Assembly: GCA_945919075.1 (NCBI GenBank)
Contig: CAMEIX010000001.1
Location: forward strand, 62,001-126,000
Length of the DNA stretch: 64,000 nucleotides
Reading direction: 5' to 3'
Source of the DNA: an uncultured Lachnospiraceae bacterium
GTDB taxonomy: Bacteria; Bacillota; Clostridia; Lachnospirales; Lachnospiraceae
Within the stretch, counting starts at the first letter, position 1. Each line of letters opens with the position of its first letter. The translations under genes and the position numbers were made by a program. This document shows positions 25,486 to 34,159 of this stretch, one piece after another. A model generated the notes under the pieces. That model saw only the letters and a program-made list of their open reading frames with translations. It did not search any database and was not told where the DNA came from.

Positions 25486-26587
25486 GGGCGTCCTCTTCGC
25501 TAAAATAAATTTCATTGACTGCATTCAGTATTTCCTCATCGGTAACAGTCATATCCACAACCGCCTTCCCGATTTTTTTAAGAAGTACGAATTTAATGGT
25601 GCCGGCATCCATCTTCTTATCGGATTTGGTCAGATTTAATACTTCCTTAGGGTCTATATTATCCACCGTGATGGGCAGATTAAAGGGTACAAACATATCC
25701 CTTATTTCATAATAATCTTCCATCTTAATCATGTCCTTTTTCCAGGAAATATAAGCTGCCGCTACTGCACCGAGGGCCACACATTCGCCGTGTAAAAGTT
25801 CAAAATTCTTTGCTTTTTCAATCGCATGCCCGATAGTATGTCCGAAATTCAAAAGTGCTCTTTCACCCTGTTCCAACGGGTCCTTTTCCACCACCATCTT
25901 TTTGATGATACAACTGCGATAGACCATTTCCTGCAGAACCGGAATATTTTTATCACTGATTTCATAAAGATGGTCAATTAACCACACATAGAATGCTTCA
26001 TCCTTAATCAGTCCGTGCTTCATGACTTCTGCAAATCCTGCAAAAAACTGTCTTTCATCCAGTGTACTCAAAGTCTCAATATTCATATAAACCAGTTTCG
26101 GCATATGAAATGCACCGACCATATTTTTATAACTGTCAAAGTCCACACCTGTCTTGCCGCCGATGGAGCTGTCACATTGTGCTAAAAGTGTGGTCGGAAT
26201 CTGGATAAAATCAATTCCTCTTAAATAGGTTGCGGCAATAAATCCGGTCATATCCCCTATGACACCCCCGCCAAGCGCTACCAAAACATCTTTGCGGTCA
26301 AACTTTTCACAAATCAAAAATTCATATGCCTTTTTCACATTATCCAGATTTTTATTTTCTTCTCCGGCGGGCAGGGTTAATACCACCGTTTTTTTACTGC
26401 ATTTTTGAAGTTCGGATTTTACAACATCCGCATAGAGCGGCCCTACATTGCTGTCGGTTATAATACAGATCTTTCGTTCTTTTCCATATAATGATTCCAC
26501 TTTTTCAGCCAGATTTTCAAAGGATGTTTCAAAACAGATATCATAACACGGCTTCTTCTCATAGTTAATTGTCAAAACATTTTCCAT
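25478..26587 (-). CDS. aroB: 3-dehydroquinate synthase
   Basis: Second enzyme of the shikimate pathway, converting DAHP to dehydroquinate with NAD and zinc. The 369 aa protein has VALGGGVIGDMTGFIAATYLRG near residue 105, QIPTTLLAQCDSSIGGKTG near 130, and metal ligands in LNFGHTIGHAIE and LLHGECVALG. It is isolated here from other aromatic genes, lying between sepF and lspA, after the sepF terminator. Confidence 0.95.
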   Translation of the reverse strand: MENVLTINYEKKPCYDICFETSFENLAEKVESLYGKERKICIITDSNVGPLYADVVKSELQKCSKKTVVLTLPAGEENKNLDNVKKAYEFLICEKFDRKDVLVALGGGVIGDMTGFIAATYLRGIDFIQIPTTLLAQCDSSIGGKTGVDFDSYKNMVGAFHMPKLVYMNIETLSTLDERQFFAGFAEVMKHGLIKDEAFYVWLIDHLYEISDKNIPVLQEMVYRSCIIKKMVVEKDPLEQGERALLNFGHTIGHAIEKAKNFELLHGECVALGAVAAAYISWKKDMIKMEDYYEIRDMFVPFNLPITVDNIDPKEVLNLTKSDKKMDAGTIKFVLLKKIGKAVVDMTVTDEEILNAVNEIYFSEEDAHE

Positions 26588-26617
26588 TTTACGTAATTTC
26601 CTTCTTTAATTTATAAA

Positions 26618-26640
26618 GGACAGATATGAAATATCTGCCC
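26618..26640 (-). terminator. Hairpin after sepF
   Basis: A 10-bp stem (26618-26627 and 26631-26640, one G-U on the minus strand) with a three-base loop follows the sepF stop. The minus-side tail TTTATAAATT is only moderately U-rich. Confidence 0.55.
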
Positions 26641-26652
26641 TTTTCTTACTCT

Positions 26653-27168
26653 TTAATAATTGCTGAAAGGAACATCAAACGCACTACCGTTTAAGATTTC
26701 CTGAAAGTCACCGGAAATGTCTACACTGGCAGGTGTGATAATGAAGATATAATGGGATATCTTTTGCAGATTTCCATTGATTGCAAAGCAGGAACCGGAT
26801 GTAAAATCAATGATTCGTTGTGCTATGTCCACATCCAAACCTTCCAGGTTAAGCACTACGGTACGATTTGCCAAAAGTGTTTCGGTAATCTCTCTTGCAT
26901 CTTCCACATTGTTGGGTTTAATTACACAAACTTCCATACCTGTCATCTGTCCTCTCTTTGCAGTTGTCTTTGGTAACGGTGTGAGCTTTGCTACAGGTTT
27001 CTTGGCATTCCTATCTTCTACAGTCTCTACATCTCTGAATGCTTTCTTGTTATTATTCGGACGTTCTTCTTCGATTTCTTCCTCTTCATCTAAGTATTCA
27101 TCATCCTCATCATATTCGTCATCTTCATTCAGTTGCATATACTTTAAAAACTTGTCCATCACACCCAT
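26653..27168 (-). CDS. sepF: Cell-division protein SepF
   Basis: FtsZ-binding protein that anchors and aligns the Z ring. The 171 aa protein starts with the membrane-binding amphipathic helix (MDKFLKYMQLN), followed by a long acidic linker (about 17-36) and the SepF core (about 75-165; NRTVVLNLEGLDVDIAQRIIDF and GSCFAINGNLQKI). It follows yggS by 13 bases, an order common to many Gram-positive bacteria. Confidence 0.95.
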   Translation of the reverse strand: MGVMDKFLKYMQLNEDDEYDEDDEYLDEEEEIEEERPNNNKKAFRDVETVEDRNAKKPVAKLTPLPKTTAKRGQMTGMEVCVIKPNNVEDAREITETLLANRTVVLNLEGLDVDIAQRIIDFTSGSCFAINGNLQKISHYIFIITPASVDISGDFQEILNGSAFDVPFSNY

Positions 27169-27181
27169 GATTTATATCTCC

Positions 27182-27883
27182 TTAATCTGCTTTAATCGCA
27201 TAATTTCGTTCACCGAAAATTCCGGTTCCCACTCTTACATAAGTCGCCCCTTCTTCAATGGCAACCTGATAATCTCCGGTCATTCCCATGGACAAAATAT
27301 CCATACTGATATTATCAATGTTTTTTTTCATTATGTCAACAGATAATTGGCGAAGTTTCACAAAATATTGTCGATTTTCTTCCGGACAATCTACATATGG
27401 TGCAATTGTCATCAGTCCCTTGACCGAAATCCCCGGTAAACCGGCTATACTTTTTACCAGTTCCACGGCTTCTTCATTGGTGGTTCCGAATTTACTTTCT
27501 TCTCCGGCCACATTTACTTCTATCAAAATATTCACGGTTACATTCTGTTTGCATGCTTCTTTGCTTATTTCTTCCGCAAGTCTTAAAGAATCCACGCTAT
27601 GGATCAGATAGACTTTGCCAATCAGATACTTTACTTTGTTTCGCTGAAGGTGACCGATCATATGCCAGCGGATATCCCCGGGCATTTTTTCATATTTATC
27701 CATTATTTCCTGCACTTTGTTTTCTCCAAAGTCCCTGCAGCCCTCACGGTATGCTTCTTCCAACATTTCAACCGGCTTTGTTTTGCTGACTGCAATTAAA
27801 GTTACTTCCTTTTCATTCCGATTGGCTTTCGAGCATGCCTTCTTAATATTTTCTCTTACCAAACTTAAATTTTCCGAAATCAT
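27182..27883 (-). CDS. yggS: YggS-family PLP homeostasis protein
   Basis: Pyridoxal-phosphate-binding barrel protein that affects vitamin B6 and amino-acid balance; no catalytic activity is established. The 233 aa protein has the cofactor Lys in LIAVSKTKP near residue 34, FGENKVQE near 52, WHMIGHLQRNKVK near 73 and SMGMTGDYQVAI near 205 (phosphate site). Upstream of sepF, the usual neighbour. Confidence 0.93.
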   Translation of the reverse strand: MISENLSLVRENIKKACSKANRNEKEVTLIAVSKTKPVEMLEEAYREGCRDFGENKVQEIMDKYEKMPGDIRWHMIGHLQRNKVKYLIGKVYLIHSVDSLRLAEEISKEACKQNVTVNILIEVNVAGEESKFGTTNEEAVELVKSIAGLPGISVKGLMTIAPYVDCPEENRQYFVKLRQLSVDIMKKNIDNISMDILSMGMTGDYQVAIEEGATYVRVGTGIFGERNYAIKAD

Positions 27884-27891
27884 AATTGCTC

Positions 27892-29271
27892 CTATTTATA
27901 GATAAACTGGTCCGCTTTTACAGTGGAAGCCTCCTGTACGATCATATCGTATACATTCAGTCCATATTCTGTATTGGATTTCACAATTGCATATTCATCA
28001 TTCTGGTACAGAATTTCAATCTGCCTGAAATCCGCATAACCTTTATTCATATTATAAACCCCTATAAGGGTTGCACTTTTGCTGACCGTATAGGTTTCTG
28101 CGGAATCATTTTTGGTAAGTTTATCCCCATTTCGGATTACATCGGCATCCACATAATATTCCCCGTCCACATTACTGTAAACACTGACAGAAACGGTTTC
28201 CTTGTCCGTCTTGCCCTCATCTGTGATATACTCTCTTAACACATTATAAGTGGAGGCATCACCGCTATGCAGAATATATTCCTCGGGGATAAGATAAAAC
28301 TCCCTTTGAACAATTGCGGAATTGGGAATCTTAAGTCCGGTTTCTTCATGTAAGAGAAGTTCTACATCCAGAAAACGGTCATTACAAAAGGTAATCATGG
28401 AATTATTAAACAGCAATTTGGCAAACAGACCGCCATCCCGGCTCTTTATTATGGATACCTGGGCCCAGGATTCCAACTGATTTTTCATGAAACGTACTTT
28501 TACATAGCCTTCTTCTTCCAGTTCTGTTGCCTTATACTCGTCCACTTCTATTAAAAGATACCATTCCTCTTTATTGCAATACTTATAAGCCGGTTCCCCT
28601 GCATTCACTTTTTCATTTCCAAGATACTGGTTCTTATTATACTGTGCCTGGTCAAAATTTTTGGAAGTCACGGTATCTGCAGTCAGATCTTCATAACCGT
28701 CATTCCAATACATGACCACACCGGTATCTTTTGCATAGCACATTTTTACGGAATTTCCGTAGCGGCTGCCAAGATCCGAAATGCTTTCTAAGAAACTATT
28801 GCTGGACATCCGTAAAAGCGTACCTTTTACCGTATATTTAAAATCATAAGCTGTTGTGAAGTTATCCGGCTCAAAACCATGAGAAAAAGTAACTATCTCA
28901 CTCTTTAACTGCGCCAGGTGTGCATCGGACAAAGAACTTTCCGACAGGGAGTTCTGGTTGATATATTCATTTAATTTTCCGGTTTCGTCAATGGAATAAA
29001 CCAAATCACCATTAGCGGCCCTTCCGCCTTCTTTCACATAATAATTGATATAACCGGTAGCATCCGCATATACTACATTTTCTTCCCGTACTGCGATACC
29101 GGTGTACAAATTATTGGATGTCAGCGAGCCTTCTCTTACCTCATAAGGTCTGATATGATTGGTTTTGAAATAGGTACCGATATAAAAACAGGCATAGATA
29201 AAAATAGCTGCAAAAATAATGATACCGATATTCAAATTAAGTGGTTTTCGATATTTCTTTATTTCTGCCAC
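27892..29271 (-). CDS. HlyD-like membrane-anchored protein of unknown role
   Basis: A 459 aa protein with one N-terminal membrane segment (about residues 15-35) and a large external region. ATGYINYYVKEGGRAANGDLVYSID near residue 80 looks like the lipoyl-like hairpin of HlyD/membrane-fusion proteins, and later strands (KIPNSAIVQREFYLIPEEY) resemble the C-terminal beta part. No transporter partner is nearby. The start is taken as GTG eight bases after GGGAGG; the upstream ATG at 29307 lies inside a terminator hairpin. Its place before yggS-sepF hints at an envelope or division function, but that is inference. Confidence 0.7.
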   Translation of the reverse strand: MAEIKKYRKPLNLNIGIIIFAAIFIYACFYIGTYFKTNHIRPYEVREGSLTSNNLYTGIAVREENVVYADATGYINYYVKEGGRAANGDLVYSIDETGKLNEYINQNSLSESSLSDAHLAQLKSEIVTFSHGFEPDNFTTAYDFKYTVKGTLLRMSSNSFLESISDLGSRYGNSVKMCYAKDTGVVMYWNDGYEDLTADTVTSKNFDQAQYNKNQYLGNEKVNAGEPAYKYCNKEEWYLLIEVDEYKATELEEEGYVKVRFMKNQLESWAQVSIIKSRDGGLFAKLLFNNSMITFCNDRFLDVELLLHEETGLKIPNSAIVQREFYLIPEEYILHSGDASTYNVLREYITDEGKTDKETVSVSVYSNVDGEYYVDADVIRNGDKLTKNDSAETYTVSKSATLIGVYNMNKGYADFRQIEILYQNDEYAIVKSNTEYGLNVYDMIVQEASTVKADQFIYK

Positions 29272-29283
29272 AATTTTATCCTC

Positions 29284-29317
29284 CCTGAAAAAAGCCCCGG
29301 AAAGCATCCGAGGCTTT
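29284..29317 (-). terminator. Intrinsic terminator between the P-loop gene and the HlyD-like gene
   Basis: A 10-bp stem (29291-29300 and 29308-29317, one U-G on the minus strand) is followed by six T residues on the minus strand. The HlyD-like ribosome site begins right after it, so read-through must supply the sepF unit unless an unseen promoter does. Confidence 0.82.
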
Positions 29318-29332
29318 ATCTCTGATTATGTA

Positions 29333-29752
29333 TTACAAAGAAACAATAATTTTGGAACGAACTTCCTCCGGTAAATCATTCTCGTCAGCGGAAACACTCA
29401 ACACAAAATCAACACCGAACTTTTCACTCATCTTTTCCAATTTGTCAACAAACACGGTGATGCCTGATACATCCATGTTTGCAATATTTAAAAAGCTGTC
29501 AAAATACATTTGCTGCAAGTCATGATCCTGTGAAATAATACCACATACAAATCCCTGAAATGCATCCGTACTCTCCAGCATATAATCCGATACATTAATT
29601 AATCTTACTTTATTATTTAATTCGTACATATGCTTTGTACTCTTGTCAAGGTATACAACGCTGCCCTCTGCTTCCTTAACTTCCTTATTCACTTTTTCCA
29701 ATAAATACTTTGTTTTTCCTTTTCCTTTATTTCCCACAATCAACTGAACCAT
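29333..29752 (-). CDS. Small P-loop protein of unknown function
   Basis: A 139 aa protein opening with a Walker A-like GNKGKGKTKYLLEK (residues 7-20). A hydrophobic-acidic strand, ITVFVDKLEKM near residue 98, could serve as a Walker B-like element. No Q-loop, signature or other domain is visible, and it is far shorter than usual ATPases. I do not recognise a named family with confidence. It has its own promoter and terminator inside the division/envelope array, between the carboxypeptidase gene and the HlyD-like gene. Confidence 0.75.
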   Translation of the reverse strand: MVQLIVGNKGKGKTKYLLEKVNKEVKEAEGSVVYLDKSTKHMYELNNKVRLINVSDYMLESTDAFQGFVCGIISQDHDLQQMYFDSFLNIANMDVSGITVFVDKLEKMSEKFGVDFVLSVSADENDLPEEVRSKIIVSL

Positions 29753-29798
29753 TGGCGTAACCCTCCTTATGTATATCGATTGAAATACCTCTTATCAT

Positions 29799-29827
29799 AT
29801 TATAAGACAATACCCCATAAAAAACAA
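29799..29827 (-). promoter_or_regulatory. Promoter of the small P-loop gene
   Basis: On the minus strand TTGTTT (29822-29827), a 17-base spacer and consensus TATAAT (29799-29804), about 47 bases before the start, which has an AAGGAGGG site. Confidence 0.65.
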
Positions 29828-29830
29828 CTG

Positions 29831-30820
29831 TTAATTACCTATTTGCGAAAGCAAATCCCTCATTTGTGCATACAGAAGATCCCTTGTCTCACTTTTTAAT
29901 ATAACCGAGATATACGGATCCCCCGAAATATCCCTGGATAACAGTATCAGACAGGATCTTGCAGCATTGGTAGTACCCGTCTTGCCGCCCACAATGGTCA
30001 CATTTTCCGGTGCAGAGTAATTTCCTCTTAAGAAAAGATTTGTGGTATTCACAGAAAGATTCTTTTCATTGCCGGATTTGTCATAATAAACCGTATCATA
30101 AGAATCCATATGTATGATCTCGCGGAAAGCCTCGTATTTGATTGCTTCATTGAATATCAGATACAGGTCATATGCCGTTGTATAATGATCCTCTGCCGTA
30201 AGCCCGTGTGGATTTGTAAAGTGTGTATTGGTAGCTCCTAATTTGATGGCTTCTTCATTCATCAGGTTTACAAAAGTCTCACCGTCACCGCTTACACCTT
30301 CTGCAATCAGCACGGCTGCATCGTTTGCAGAATAAATCAACAATACATGAAGCGCCTGCGCCAGTGTCATGGTATCCCCCGGTTTCAGGCCGCACAACTG
30401 TGCTCCGCTTTCTTTAATTACTACATTTTCAGAAGCAGTAAGTACCTGATTCATGGAACCGTATTTAATTGCAACCAAAGCAGTCATTACCTTTGTAAGG
30501 CTTGCCGGATGAAGACGTTCATGCACTCCCTGGGCATAAAGAACCTCCGCATCGTTTACATCGCATAACAGTGCCGCCCCCAAATCCGGTATTTCTGTTC
30601 CATCTGTAAGATTAACATTTCCCGGAACCACACACAGTTCTGCCGCAAAGGGTTCTGCTGTCCTGGCATTCTCGGGTGAAAACAGCCCGAAACTGCTGAC
30701 ACCGTATTCCGGATCATAGGCAAAACTGTATTTTGTGCCGCCGCAGCCTGTCAAAAAGAATGTAAAAACAGCCATACACAGGCAAATAGAACGCTTTATT
30801 CTTCTATTTGTACATTTCAC
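29831..30820 (-). CDS. Serine-type D-Ala-D-Ala carboxypeptidase, lipoprotein form
   Basis: Low-molecular-weight penicillin-binding protein that trims the terminal D-Ala of peptidoglycan stem peptides. In the 329 aa protein the three active-site motifs are SLTK (107-110), SAN (164-166) and KTG (280-282). The N-terminus is a lipoprotein signal with lipobox FLTGC (Cys26), unlike the usual DacA/DacF with a cleaved signal and C-terminal amphipathic anchor, which is absent here. The only plausible start is a GTG within the end of mgsA, 12 bases after GAGGAG; the overlap is 17 bases. Confidence 0.9.
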   Translation of the reverse strand: MKCTNRRIKRSICLCMAVFTFFLTGCGGTKYSFAYDPEYGVSSFGLFSPENARTAEPFAAELCVVPGNVNLTDGTEIPDLGAALLCDVNDAEVLYAQGVHERLHPASLTKVMTALVAIKYGSMNQVLTASENVVIKESGAQLCGLKPGDTMTLAQALHVLLIYSANDAAVLIAEGVSGDGETFVNLMNEEAIKLGATNTHFTNPHGLTAEDHYTTAYDLYLIFNEAIKYEAFREIIHMDSYDTVYYDKSGNEKNLSVNTTNLFLRGNYSAPENVTIVGGKTGTTNAARSCLILLSRDISGDPYISVILKSETRDLLYAQMRDLLSQIGN

Positions 30821-31199
30821 GCCACTCTAAATCTCCTCTGTCCAATGACTTGATTAAAAGTTCTGCACTCGCCAGATTGGTTGCCAGCGGTATATTATGA
30901 ATGTCGCAAAGTCTCATAATATTTCCCACGTTAGGCTCGTGTGTTTTGGGTGTTAAGGGATCCTGTAAAAAAATCACAAGATCAATCTGATTGTGTTCTA
31001 TCTGGGCACCTAACTGCTGGACTCCCCCAAGATGCCCCGCAAGATACTTGTGTACAGTCAGATTGGTTACTTCTTCAATCAGCCTTCCGGTAGTTCCGGT
31101 AGCATATAAATCATTTTTACTTAAAATACCTCTGTAAGCAATACAGAAATTCTGCATTAATTTCTTTTTTGCATCATGTGCAATCAGTGCGATGTTCAT
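30804..31199 (-). CDS. mgsA: Methylglyoxal synthase homologue lacking catalytic aspartates
   Basis: Homologous along all 131 aa to methylglyoxal synthase, which turns dihydroxyacetone phosphate into methylglyoxal. IALIAHDAKK, LYATGTTGRLIEE (phosphate site), FLQDPLT, and IPLATNLASAE all match. Yet the catalytic base (Asp71 in E. coli, in GGDQQ) is Val60 (GGVQQ), and the Asp101 equivalent is Asn90 (HEPN); His87 is kept. By family knowledge these changes should greatly lower or remove activity. It overlaps rodA by one base and the carboxypeptidase by 17, so it is embedded in a cell-wall operon and may act as a ligand sensor instead. Confidence 0.85.
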   Translation of the reverse strand: MNIALIAHDAKKKLMQNFCIAYRGILSKNDLYATGTTGRLIEEVTNLTVHKYLAGHLGGVQQLGAQIEHNQIDLVIFLQDPLTPKTHEPNVGNIMRLCDIHNIPLATNLASAELLIKSLDRGDLEWREMYK

Positions 31200-32341
31200 T
31201 AATATACCCTCTCATTTCCTCTTTTACGTTGTAAGGCTACATTTAAGACAATTCCCATACCGGCAAACAGGCTGACTAAGGATGTCAGACCATAACTGAT
31301 AAAGGGTAAGGGTAAACCGGTATTTGGCAGTATAAATGTAACCACCCCAAGATTGATAAAACTTTGAAACGCAATCAGGCCGCCCATGCCCGCCGAAATA
31401 ATGGTACCCGCAATATCCGGGGCCCTGCCTGCGATCAAAAAGCACTCCAGTGCCATAAAAATTAGAATAAGAACCACAATAACACTGCCTTTAAATCCGA
31501 ATTCTTCCCCAATAACTGCGAAAATAAAGTCTGTCTGTGGCTGCAAAATATAATTACCGTTTTTTACGGAACTGATTTCATTGGAATTATAACCTTTTCC
31601 GTTTAATCTTCCGGAACCGATTGCCGTAATGGAATTTAACTGCTGATAAGCATCTTTGTCCGCATACTCTTCCGGATTCAAAAAAGCTAAGATACGCTTT
31701 TGCTGATAGGGCTTAATAATTTCTTTTTCAATCAGAATAGAATCCGGCTGTACGGCAAGACTGACAAAAATAAGAAGTCCCGGTATCACAACTGCCAACA
31801 CACCTATAATGATTTTATAGCTCAGTCCACCCACAAACATGATGGTTGCAAACAAAAGTAAAAATACAATACTTGTGGACATATCTGGCTGTTTGTAAAT
31901 TAAAACCCAGGGTGCTGCGACCAATGCAATGCATACCAGAATACACTTAAAGGTATTAAGTTTCTCCCTATATTTCATAATAAACTGTGCAAAGAATAAA
32001 ATCAATATAATTTTAGCCAGTTCGGAAGGTTGGAAACGAAGCCCACCGATTTCGAACCACCTCTGTGCACCGCCCCCCGTATCACCTGCTTTGGTAAACA
32101 ATACAGCACTTAACAGTCCCAGATTACCAATATACATAATCCAGTAAAACTTTAAGATAATATGGTAATCAAAAAACGAAAGGGCTATCATTAGAAATAC
32201 GCCGAAGACCACACCGTAAAGCTGTCTCATCTGTAAGGATGCTTTAGCACTTCCCACAGCAAAAACACCTATTACGGCAGCCGATAAGATTAAAATTATT
32301 AACTTGAAATCATAGTCCCGTATACGGTAATTTTTTGACAT
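31199..32341 (-). CDS. rodA: RodA/FtsW-family SEDS peptidoglycan polymerase
   Basis: Membrane glycosyltransferase that polymerises lipid II, working with a class B PBP. The 380 aa protein has about ten hydrophobic segments; FQPSELAKIILILFFAQF near residue 102 and the C-terminal LPNTGLPLPFISYGLTSL near 336 are SEDS signatures. Its neighbours mreBCD and a PBP2 favour RodA (elongation) over FtsW. The stop overlaps the mgsA start (TAATG). Confidence 0.92.
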   Translation of the reverse strand: MSKNYRIRDYDFKLIILILSAAVIGVFAVGSAKASLQMRQLYGVVFGVFLMIALSFFDYHIILKFYWIMYIGNLGLLSAVLFTKAGDTGGGAQRWFEIGGLRFQPSELAKIILILFFAQFIMKYREKLNTFKCILVCIALVAAPWVLIYKQPDMSTSIVFLLLFATIMFVGGLSYKIIIGVLAVVIPGLLIFVSLAVQPDSILIEKEIIKPYQQKRILAFLNPEEYADKDAYQQLNSITAIGSGRLNGKGYNSNEISSVKNGNYILQPQTDFIFAVIGEEFGFKGSVIVVLILIFMALECFLIAGRAPDIAGTIISAGMGGLIAFQSFINLGVVTFILPNTGLPLPFISYGLTSLVSLFAGMGIVLNVALQRKRGNERVY

Positions 32342-32357
32342 TCTTCCACCTTGAAAC

Positions 32358-32621
32358 CTATTGGTTTATATCCAAAATCGGTATATTCGCATATAATGTC
32401 GGCGTTTTACTGCCGAGTTTTCCTTTCGTACCCGTTTTACTGATTTGAATTTCCATATGACTTGCATCAATTTTCATATATTTTGATATTACTTTGACAA
32501 TATCTGTCTTTATCATATCCATCATATCAGGTGAGCAGTTCGCTCTGTCAGATATCAGTAAAATCTTCAAACGGTCTTTGGCAATCTGTTTCGAAGTCTT
32601 TCTGCGAAAAAATCTTTTCAT
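32358..32621 (-). CDS. minE: Division-site topological factor MinE
   Basis: Stimulates MinD ATPase and drives Min oscillation. The 87 aa protein begins MKRFFRRKTSKQIAKDRLKI, containing the membrane-binding and MinD-contact region, and ends with the dimerisation domain. The ATG is preceded by AGGAGG; the frame extending to 32669 overlaps minD and is rejected. Presence of MinE rather than DivIVA-type topology agrees with a clostridial host. Confidence 0.93.
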   Translation of the reverse strand: MKRFFRRKTSKQIAKDRLKILLISDRANCSPDMMDMIKTDIVKVISKYMKIDASHMEIQISKTGTKGKLGSKTPTLYANIPILDINQ

Positions 32622-32632
32622 GACACGCCTCC

Positions 32633-33424
32633 TTATATTTTGTGAAAAATTCCGGTTAATTTCATCCAAAAGGATACTCCTCTTGAAAAATCCATAAAAG
32701 GAACTTCTTTTCCGGTCAGACGATTTACAATATTCTCAAATGCAATTCCGGCAGGTGCACTGCTTCCCACAAGCGGCTCTCCCTGATTTGTTGCAATGAC
32801 AATGTTTTCATCATCCGGTACAATCCCCAGTAAAGGAATGGCCAGAATATCTACCACATCGCCCTGGGACATCATGTCCCCTCTCTTCACCAGGTCATAA
32901 CGAAGACGGTTGATTACCAATTCAATTTTTGACATTTCTTTTGCCTCCAAAAGTCCGATGATACGGTCAGCATCGCGTATCGCGGAAACTTCCGGAGTAG
33001 TTACCACAATTGCCCGGTCAGCCGCGGCAATGGCATTTTGAAATCCCTGTTCAATACCGGCAGGGCAATCTAAAATGATATAATCAAACTGTTCCCTTAA
33101 ATGCGTGATCATCTTAATCATCTGCTCGGGAGTTACTGCACTCTTATCCCTGGTTTGTGCCGAAGGTAAAAGATACAGGGTTGGATTCCGTTTGTCTTTG
33201 ATCAATGCCTGTTTCACACGGCAATGCCCTTCTACCACGTCTACAAGATTATAAACGATACGGTTTTCCAGTCCCATAACCACATCCAGATTCCGCAGTC
33301 CGATATCCGTGTCAATCAGACACACTTTTTTCCCCATTCGTGCAAGACCTGTACCTACATTTGCGCTTGTGGTGGTCTTTCCCACACCGCCTTTCCCTGA
33401 TGTAACGACGATAACTTCACACAT
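32633..33424 (-). CDS. minD: Septum-site ATPase MinD
   Basis: Membrane-cycling ATPase that recruits MinC and is stimulated by MinE. The 263 aa protein has the deviant Walker A TSGKGGVGKTT (residues 8-18), DTDIGLRNLD near 40, LDCPAGIEQG near 117, and a C-terminal amphipathic membrane helix (SFWMKLTGIFHKI). The start is the ATG after GGAGG; a longer frame to 33520 reaches back into the minC region. MinC lies 52 bases upstream. Confidence 0.97.
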   Translation of the reverse strand: MCEVIVVTSGKGGVGKTTTSANVGTGLARMGKKVCLIDTDIGLRNLDVVMGLENRIVYNLVDVVEGHCRVKQALIKDKRNPTLYLLPSAQTRDKSAVTPEQMIKMITHLREQFDYIILDCPAGIEQGFQNAIAAADRAIVVTTPEVSAIRDADRIIGLLEAKEMSKIELVINRLRYDLVKRGDMMSQGDVVDILAIPLLGIVPDDENIVIATNQGEPLVGSSAPAGIAFENIVNRLTGKEVPFMDFSRGVSFWMKLTGIFHKI

Positions 33425-33476
33425 AAATCCTCCTTTTGCCCTATGGCGAAATAAAGTTTCGTCCACCAAGTACTGA

Positions 33477-34145
33477 TTAGAAAGTACTAAGTAATTCTTT
33501 TGTAATGGGTTCCAAAACAACCTGTTTTTCTTTCACGCATGCTATTTTGGCTTCTTTCTTTGGTTTTCTGCCCCACTTTGTCTTTTGGGAAATATATTTG
33601 AAACTGCCGATTTTAATTTTTTCCGGCAACATTTCAAGCGCATATACAAAATGCCTGTCCGCCTCATCTGTCAGGATATTCGCTTCCCCCATCAGTGCCC
33701 CTAAAACATAAATGTTCTGGGTTGACGTAACAATGCAGCCGCTATCCACATCTCCTAAAATCACCACCGGCTGCTCGCTGGTAAGTTTCATTCCGTCTGT
33801 AAGGGAGCTTTTAAAAATCTGTGCCATGGAATCGTCCTGCATCAGACGCTTATTGACACGGTCCAAAGCTTTCACATATCGCTGCTCCGTGACTTCATCC
33901 TTCCCTACAATACAGACAATTTTCAAATCGCTGTTTTGTTTGATTATATTGACGATTTCCACCTGTTCGGAATCGGTCAGAACTTTTCCTTCCATGGAAA
34001 TTGCCATCTGTGCTTTTCCGAAGAAATTCTTTGCTTCCGAAAACTTTTGCTTTAGTTCCTGTAAAATATCTTCCTGTCCGGCTTCCGGATTTAACAAAAG
34101 ACTGATTCCGTTTTTGAAGCTTTTAATTACCACAGCATCTTTCAT
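33477..34145 (-). CDS. minC: Septum-site determining protein MinC
   Basis: FtsZ assembly inhibitor, 222 aa. The N-terminal domain (1-100) is weakly conserved as usual; the C-terminal beta-helix has the family pattern QPVVILGDVDSGCIVTS and YVLGALMGEAN near residues 123-155. The C-terminal tail after residue 190 is basic. It follows the PBP2 gene and precedes minD. Confidence 0.92.
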   Translation of the reverse strand: MKDAVVIKSFKNGISLLLNPEAGQEDILQELKQKFSEAKNFFGKAQMAISMEGKVLTDSEQVEIVNIIKQNSDLKIVCIVGKDEVTEQRYVKALDRVNKRLMQDDSMAQIFKSSLTDGMKLTSEQPVVILGDVDSGCIVTSTQNIYVLGALMGEANILTDEADRHFVYALEMLPEKIKIGSFKYISQKTKWGRKPKKEAKIACVKEKQVVLEPITKELLSTF

Positions 34146-34159
34146 ACTAAAACACCAAC

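Noticed and set aside
26777-27346. 189-residue open frame on the plus strand opposite sepF and yggS
   Set aside because: It is antisense to two well-supported genes, is Ser-rich as expected from the complement of acidic codons, and has no ribosome site or homology.
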